Below are positions 57,908 through 64,000 of a stretch of DNA of 64,000 bases, one piece after another. The notes under the pieces are model-generated. The model had not been told where the DNA came from and searched no databases. It saw nothing but the letters and a program-made list of their open reading frames with translations. Every line of letters begins with the position of its first letter. The first letter of the stretch is position 1. Location of the stretch: positions 46,290,938 through 46,354,937 of the forward strand of contig NC_083337.1 in the NCBI RefSeq assembly GCF_019175385.1, in the 5' to 3' direction. The DNA is from Lycium barbarum (lineage: Eukaryota > Streptophyta > Magnoliopsida > Solanales > Solanaceae). The position numbers and the translations under genes were made by a program.

Positions 57908-58483
57908 GGCCAAAAAAAAAAAAAATTAACCCTCTATTCAAATTAATGACACGACTATTTGTGTAAAGGGAATAAATTTTCAAATATAGCCTTAATTGAA
58001 TTAAACTATGAAATTATCCTATTTCAATTATGGCCCCTCATTGACTAATTCAATTGATTATTTCAATTGTAGCCACAATTACTCATAATAAACCAATTGC
58101 AAAATCAAGACAATATTTAAATCTTATTAATGCAGAAATTAAAGTTTGAAGGGTAAAATGATTATTTATTCCAATTAATCAATTTACTTGAATTAAATGG
58201 AGTAAAATACTTGCCAATTTGGGCAATTAATTAAACAAGATAATTGTTATAAATTTCCTTTAATTTTAGAAAATACTCTAATTATTGCAATAATACGTAA
58301 ATTAATTTCCAAATGATTTATAATATTATATAAATTATTGTACCAAATAGGATGGTAAAATATTATTTAAAAAATTTTATAAGAGCATTTTGACTTCTAA
58401 AATACGTGTTTTACTCCGTTTAATCTCCAAGGACTTTGGGTAATTAAAATAAATTACGGGAGGTCAAAGATTAGGTGTCAACA
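57908..58483 (-). repeat. Element B 5' LTR (fragment 4 of 4), U3 start
   Basis: It ends ATTAGGTGTCAACA on the plus strand, so in element sense it begins TGTTGACACCTAAT, a start known to me from plant Ogre/Tat-like LTRs. AT-rich and noncoding. The 5 bp beyond is CAGCG (58484-58488), predicted to be the TSD. Confidence 0.6.
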
Positions 58484-59313
58484 CAGCGGAGATTGTTTGT
58501 AAAGGGTTGATATGAAAATCATCTCTGGGTTGTGTGCGAAGCGGCTAGTATTGTGAAAGTCATCTCTGAGCTGTGTGCAGAGTGACTGGTACATGGACTT
58601 TGCGAGTCCCCATGCATCAGAACTATCGAGACATGGAGGTTTTCCGTCTGTAGCCTGTGTTTACGATGATAAACTGTTGGCCAGTGTATTACATCGCATT
58701 GCATATGCACTCATTTACTTCATTCATCCATATCGTTGATTCTGCTATGGCACTTATATCATGTGTATTGTTCCTGATCTTGGATTGTGGTGTAATTTTT
58801 ACTTAACTACTTGCATGTTTCGATTTCTTTCTTCGTATACATGTTAACTAATTATTTTCGGCCTATGATACCTACTGGTACATGGTGTTTGTACTGACAC
58901 TACCTTGTTATACTCTTTTCTGAGTGCAGAGTTCGTAGGAGGTTCCTCTTCCGGACCTCGTGAGTGATCCCAAGGCTCAGTTTTATAGTTTCTAGGTGAG
59001 CCCTTGATGGATGCCGCAGCCCGGAGATTCTTCTATCTTTACTTGACTTTTTTTGAGTTTTGAGATGGTATTTATATGTCAGACTTCTAGTCTTCAGACT
59101 TATAGTATTTAGTGGCTCTTGTACTGATTTAGACTAGATTCCGAGGATGTTTTATTAGTATTACACACTTAGTAATTAATTTATATTTTGAGACTTCTTA
59201 AATCTTTCTATTTACTTTTCATATTTTTGAAATGAATGTTGAACAAGGGAAGGCTTCGCCCACCGAAGGGGTTAGTGTGGGTGCCCGCTCGATCCACTAG
59301 GTTGATCGTGACA
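58484..59313 (+). repeat. Element J: chromovirus-type LTR, R-U5 part
   Basis: It ends GTTGATCGTGACA at 59313 like the other LTRs. A diverged GTAC...GTACTGAC dyad lies at 58877-58896. It starts abruptly at the U3 end of B, so B inserted into it. No PBS follows 59313, so J was probably already a solo LTR. The bases after the end, CCGAA (59314-59318), should be duplicated on its far side, left of the window. Confidence 0.7.
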
Positions 59314-59319
59314 CCGAAC

Positions 59320-60416
59320 CACCGCCGGTTGCTTCTTGAGGTGGCTAAGGTTGAAAACAATTCTTTAAAGAATCCTGATCTAGATCGAACCCTTTGTCCA
59401 CCTTCCTAGGGAGGTTCCCCGTGGAATCCCCTAGCAAGTCGTCTTCCATGCGGATCTTTTGTTCATACCTGTTATGGACATCCTCCCATGTAGTAGCTTG
59501 AAATTCCAAGAGACTCTCTTTGAGCTTATGGGATGGTTCTGAACTTAAGGGGTGTAAGCCCTTAGTGAAAGCCTCGACAGCCCACTCATCCGGTACCCCC
59601 GGCAGGAGCATGTGTTCTCTCTGGAACTGGGTGACAAAGTCCTAAAGACGTTCTGACTCCCCTTGTGCGATGTGAAAGATGTCTGCCTTCCAGGTTTTTT
59701 ATTCTCTTACCTCCAAAGAGTACCACATTAGAGTCCCCTATGCGAGGGTCTCACCAAACTTTTTGATCAATACTAATTCAATTTCCTTTTCCTTCAAGTC
59801 ATTCAATTTAACCGCCACAGTGTACGCCAGGATATGTTCTTGCAGGTCTGTAGTCCCGTCATATTTGAGAATGTCAGGCATCTTGAGTCTCTTCGGGATC
59901 AACTCCGGAGCGGCCTCAGGCTTATATGCTCGTTGGACGTATCTTTTTGCGTCTAGGCCTTCTAGTGATCTCTCTCATGAACCGTATGATCTGCGCTTGG
60001 AATGGATCCTCTGGGACAGACTCACTGCCCAATACCTCTCCGTTCATTCCCACTGTTTGTCTGCTGCCGGTGGCCGTATTACCATCGTTTGGAGTCTGAG
60101 GCATTTCGCCGGGAGCTACAACCCTATCCTGAGAAATGGAAACGAGAGAAGAGATGATTTGCCTGAACTGTTCCATTTCCATCCTTATGGTGTGGCCCTG
60201 CTCCCTAAGGATTTGCATCTACTCCTCAAGAATTTCATCGGTGGGAGTTTCTTCTTCGGTGTCGTGGCGTTCTTGCCTCCCTCATGTCTATGTTTCCTCG
60301 TTGGTGTTCTAAGGCTGCAGATCTATTGCAGGATCTCAGAGGGGTAGACCGTACGGTCCGAGTTGATCGTTGTTCGTGGTCGTCCAAGTGTTAATGTTGT
60401 CATTTTCTCCTGTCAT
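59320..60416 (-). pseudogene. Element K gag (Tat-like Ty3/gypsy)
   Basis: The start is probably 60416 (MTGENDNINTWTT), after an AG-rich context. 60218-59922 reads MEQFRQIISSLVSISQDR and RFMREITRRPRRKK. In other frames follow KRLKMPDILKYDGTTDLQEH and KKFGETLA, then 59611-59345 with MLLPGVPDEWAVEAFTKGLH and ATTWEDVHNRYEQKIRMEDD. These blocks are those of the Retrotrans_gag domain in plant Tat-group elements. Stops and frameshifts are many. The sequence is cut at 59313 by LTR J. Confidence 0.75.
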
Positions 60417-60510
60417 ACCTGTGAATAACACTAAGGCAAGAAATGGAATTCACGAAGAGTTAGTAAAACAAGCAAAGGTCACTGTGGCTACCACAACTAT
60501 CCTAACCCCA

Positions 60511-60525
60511 TGGTGGGCGCCAAAC
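60511..60525 (-). other. Primer binding site region of element K
   Basis: The minus strand reads GTTTGGCGCCCACCA next to the LTR end at 60526. This kind of TGGCGCC PBS is used by Tat-type gypsy elements; I cannot name the tRNA with certainty. Confidence 0.6.
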
Positions 60526-61142
60526 TGTTTACCCGAAAAACGATTCAATTGAATTTGTGTTCGTGGTCAAGGACACGTAGATCAAAATGACCAGTAAAGT
60601 AATGTGATATGCAATAAGGATTAATCTAAATGAAATATAATCAAAGTAGGCTTAAGAATAGCATGAGCCTCGGTGAAGCCTGGTGCTTATTCTTCCGGCC
60701 AAGCTTGTTATCAGAATCGAAATAAAGTAAAGAAGAACTTAAAAATGGTGCAATTGTGTAATGTATGATGTTTATTACCCTTGGATTTCGTGTTATTTAA
60801 AATGGAATGACAAGCCTTATTTATACATAGGATATGGGGTACACATTCCATGAATTGTATCCCTACTAATAATGTGTATTAATACCATAATAATGATAGG
60901 CAATTAAGCTGACAATAAAGCTTATAAATGCTCCGTGGAAGGCGTGGAGCCTAATATGTAACGATTAACCATTGGTATCTCTTCCAGAGCTATTCCAACG
61001 GCCTCCAGGACCTAGTTGTATCTCCGGTATCATCGGGCTTCCTCCGGGAGTATTTCAACCTGACTCATACTTGGATTATGACTCTTGCCACGTGTCATCA
61101 TGGTACAGGTCCACTTGTATTATACGAATTTAGCCCAATACA
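60526..61142 (-). repeat. Element K 5' LTR (617 bp)
   Basis: It runs from TGTTTACCCG to TAGCCCAATACA. A minus-strand TATA box ATGTATAAATAAGGC lies at about 60829-60815. The 5 bp at its outer side is TCCTT (61143-61147). This is the outermost boundary of the nest: all sequence to its left in the window was inserted into element K or its passengers. Confidence 0.8.
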
Positions 61143-61635
61143 TCCTTCCCCTCAATTCATAAAATAGATAATTGATAATTTTGAGAAGAAGTTATTTTTC
61201 TACAAGAGCAGAGAAATATTTCGTATTTGCTCCCTTTTCTCCAACATTTCTAAATGTGAACATTACAAGAGACGAGCTTTAAGAGAAAATGAACCTTAAT
61301 TGCCATTTCTCTTATTAACTAAGCTATAGTGTTTTCTCCGTAGCAATTGTAAGATCACTACTTATGTAGGTATAATTTGTAAGAGAACACACTTATAATT
61401 ATAATGAAGATAATGGAATGGTGGTCCATTATTTTTGGTATTTCTATTATTGTCTCGCTTTATGTTTTTATCAAAATTGGGCTCTTTACAAGTTCTACTC
61501 GTGATCTTTACGAGACTTTAATCGATGCATCTAATTTTTTTTCTATGTAGTTAGACATCAATTGCAACTTTTTAAAAACAAGGTACACATATTCAGAAAG
61601 TACATAAAAGTACTAATATTTTATATCAATCATAA
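61143..61635. other. Unassigned AT-rich spacer between K and L
   Basis: 493 bp without a recognisable gene or repeat. This is the only stretch that may be pre-insertion host DNA. Confidence 0.5.
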
Positions 61636-61787
61636 TGTTAATGTAGGAAATATTTTCCGTGTTTCCTTTCATTCCTTGACTTGGTTTATATACAAAATAT
61701 GCTAACCTAAAATAGGAGATTACAAAATATTCTAACCTAAAATAGGAGATTACAAAATATTCTAACTAATACTTACATAATCTATCA
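61636..61787 (-). repeat. Element L 3' LTR (152 bp, copia)
   Basis: The plus-strand ends are TGTTAATGTAGG and AATCTATCA. It contains a 30-bp tandem (61691-61720, 61721-61750 and a partial third copy to 61767) upstream of the minus-strand TATA TATATAAACC (61693-61684). The PPT CTGCGGGGGTG (minus, 61798-61788) abuts it. The short length fits the Ale/Retrofit lineage. The left flank is CATAA (61631-61635). Confidence 0.85.
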
Positions 61788-62602
61788 CACCCCCGCAGTC
61801 GAAACGGGAGGTTTACGAACGCTGAGACTGTCCCGAAAATCATCAAATAAGACTTGTGGTAGTCTCTTGGTGAAAATATCGGCAATCTGATAACGGGATG
61901 GAACATGAAGGACACGAACCTGTCCTCGCGCAACCTTCTCGCGAATAAAGTGGATGTCCATTTCAATGTGCTTGGTGCGCTGATGTTGCACTGGATTTCC
62001 TGAAAGATAAATGGCACTCACATTGTCACAATACACCATAATAGCCTTATGAATAGGACAATGTAATTCCAACAGAAGATTGTGAATCCAGTATGACTCG
62101 AAGACAACATTAACAACCCCCCTATACTCCGCCTCAGCACTTGAACGAGAGAGGGTAGGTTGGCGTTTCGAAGACCAAGATATCAAGTTATCTCCAAGGA
62201 AGACACAATAACCAGACGTTGACCGACGTGTGCTAGGGAAACCCCCCCCCCCCCCCAATCCGTATCAGTGTAGGAAAGGAGGTCAGTAACGGAGGATGGA
62301 TAAAGATGCAAACCATAATTAAGTGTACCCTGAATATAACGGATGATGCGCTTAAGAGCATGCATATGAACCTCTCTCGGAGCATGCATGTGTAAGCATA
62401 CCTGTTGAACAACATAAGAAATATCCAGCCTCGTGAAGGTAAGATACTGAAGTGCACCTGCGAGCCTGAGATAGTGAGTAGGGTCATCATAAGGCGCACA
62501 AGATGTGCTGCTCACCTTCGGTTTAGTATCAACCGGAGTAGAAGTAGCCTTATAAGAAGACATCCCAACTCGATTAATGATTTCTTCGGCATATACCTGC
62601 AT
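61785..62602 (-). pseudogene. Element L RT end and RNase H
   Basis: 62602-62183 reads QVYAEEIINRVGMSSYKATS, YLRLAGALQYLTFTRLDISY and LLSYTDTDWGG (Asp). It then loses frame at a C run (15 or so C, about 62242-62256). 62258-61785 continues with STRRSTSGYCVFLG, SRSSAEAEYRGV (Glu), VYCDNVSAIYLSG (Asp) and KHIEMDIHFIREKV (Asp). Apart from the homopolymer slip the domain looks preserved. Confidence 0.9.
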
Positions 62603-63999
62603 TGCGAAAGAAACATGCCATCCTTATGGCGAGTGACATGAATGCCAAGGAAATAATTCAAAGGACCCAGATCCTTCATAGCAAATTCCGAGGAAATGAG
62701 AGCCATAATGGAGCATCGGAGAGAATCTGAGGAAGCAGTAAGAATAATATCATCAACATAAAGTAAAATGTATGCTATATCGGACCCCTTTTTGTAGATG
62801 AACAAAGAATTGTCAGATCTGCTGTTTGAAAAACCAAGAGAAGAGACATAATCTGCAAAATGCTTATACCATGCCCTCAGGGCCTGCTTAAGTCCATATA
62901 AGGACTTACGGAGTAAAGATACATAATCCGGATGAGTGGGATCTCTGAAACCCAGAGGTTGATGCATATACACTATTTCCTTGAGCTCACCGTGTAAGAA
63001 AGCATTCTTGACATCTAGCTGATGAATAAGCCACTTCTTTGATAATGAAAGGCTGAGAACGGTACGGATCGTAGCCGGCTTGACCACCGGACTGAAGGTC
63101 TCACCACAATCAATGCCAACCTGTTGAGTCTTTCCATCACCGACAAGACGAGCTTTATGCCTCTCAAAATCACCATTAGACTTTTCTTTATGAGTGAAAA
63201 TCCACATAGAACGAATAATATTCACATTAGGCGGACGGGACACCAACTCCCACGTCTTATTTTTAATAAGAGCATCAAATTCATCATCCATAGTCATTTT
63301 CCAATTCGGGTCACGAAGGGCGGTCACAGGGTTACGAGGGAGAGGGGATTTCGTAACCATGGTATTCAAGTTAAACGTACGTTTTGGCTTAAAAATACCA
63401 TTTTGACTCTGAGTCACCATTCGGGTCGGATTGGTAGAGTGGAGCGGCTGGGGTGATGTTTGTGTGGGTATGGGAGACGGAGGGGGTAGGGCGGCAGGGG
63501 AGGCGGCTGGCCCATGCGCCGCTAATGGAGGGGAGGCGGCAGGACTCGGCACGGTGGGAGGGGGTGTAGTCGGCTGGGTCACGGGTGCAGCGGGGGATGG
63601 GCTGGGCCGAGTATCCAGATCAGTGGGCATATGATGCAACCAAAATGGGGAAATCCCATCATCCAAAAAATCATAAGTAGTTGAAGTGGGAGAATGTAAA
63701 TTGGAAAATGGGAAAACATTCTCATCAAAAATCACGTGACGACAAATAATGATTTTGTTGGACGATAAATCATAACACTTATACCCTCTATGATTCGTAG
63801 GATACCCCAAAAATACACACGGTGTAGACCGGGCTTGCAATTTGTGGATAGTCGGAGAAGGAAAGAGGGGATAGCATAAACACCCAAAAATTCGAAGATG
63901 AGAGTAAGATGGCTTTCTTTGGTATAGCACTTGAAGAGGAGAGACATGACCCAATAATTTGCTTGGTAAAATATTAAGAAGATATGTTGCCATTTGTAG
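62512..63999 (-). pseudogene. Element L integrase C-part and reverse transcriptase
   Basis: 493 codons, open from the edge to 62512. The N-terminal part has ATYLLNILPSKLLGHVSPLQ and FGCLCYP, with GYKCYDLSSNKI, the copia integrase end. A Pro/Ser/Ala-rich linker follows (63625-63435). RT: NPNWKMTMDDEFDALIKNKT-like start (with a D for N change), KARLVGDGKTQQVGID, HQLDVKNAFLHGELKE, LYGLKQALRAWY and YILLYVDDIILTAS with YVDD intact. A frameshift near 62600 separates it from RNase H. Confidence 0.92.
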
Positions 64000-64000
64000 G

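Larger units (their letters stand above)
61636..64000 (-). mobile_element. Element L: Ty1/copia, Ale/Retrofit-like, 3' part
   Basis: The visible part, in element order from the right edge, is integrase end, RT, RNase H, PPT and 3' LTR. Domain order integrase-before-RT defines copia. The 5' half lies beyond 64000. Lineage is by LTR size and overall sequence style. Confidence 0.9.

Noticed and set aside
24430..57912. A TSD for element G
   Set aside because: The flanks CACCG and GGCCA do not match, so I do not claim a duplication.

Overview
This window looks like a heterochromatic or intergenic stretch of a dicot plant genome, probably Solanaceae. That assignment is from the style of the Tekay, Athila, Ogre-like and Ale elements as I recall them and is unverified. 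I find no intact host gene. Practically every base lies in LTR retrotransposons inserted into one another, and every coding region is broken by stops, frameshifts or deletions.

Nesting, oldest to youngest. K is a Tat-like Ty3/gypsy element, minus strand, with its 5' LTR at 60526-61142; its body runs left and is split by everything else. J is a plus-strand chromovirus-type LTR (R-U5 piece 58484-59313) that sits in the gag of K. B is an Ogre-like minus-strand element in J: U3 start at 58483, tRNA-Arg-type PBS at 8150-8167, coding region 3823-7609. B was hit by C (Tekay, 1-3822), A (Tekay, 8703-18155), E (solo LTR, 21319-23768, TSD ATTTC) and G (chromovirus, 24435-57907). G was hit by solo LTR I (52403-55118, TSD GATAC, exactly in the PBS of G) and by H (Athila, 24810-45472, TSD ATGCT, in the 3' LTR of G). 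H was hit by D (Tekay, 25617-32564, TSD TATTC, in the 3' LTR of H). D carries a fragment of a host B3-domain gene. The chain K-J-B-G-H-D is six levels deep. On the far right an unrelated Ty1/copia Ale/Retrofit element (L, 61636-64000) runs off the edge.

Coding content. Gag, protease, RT, RNase H, integrase and chromodomain remnants are seen in A, G and D (D only in part). H has Athila gag-pol plus an additional ORF in the env position. B has a DUF7745-like protein and a CCHC-type gag. L has copia integrase, RT and RNase H.

Most notable signals. (1) In six LTR families a cluster of short perfect palindromes lies 20-60 bp upstream of the TATA box. Each family has its own palindrome: TTTACGGnCCGTAAA, TTATACGGnCCGTATAA, TCGACGGnCCGTCGA, GCGCGnTCGCGC or CCGCTnnAGCGG. 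Three of these share the core ACGGnCCGT. (2) H carries another such array inside its body, upstream of a TATA box, a CT-rich leader, a plausible intron and the env-position ORF, which suggests a second, internal promoter. (3) A conserved CAGTAC/GTACTG dyad, then a CAG|GT donor-like block, recurs about 400-550 bp before the U5 end of most LTRs. (4) A conserved hairpin lies just before the polypurine tract of the chromoviruses. (5) D has captured a B3 gene fragment.
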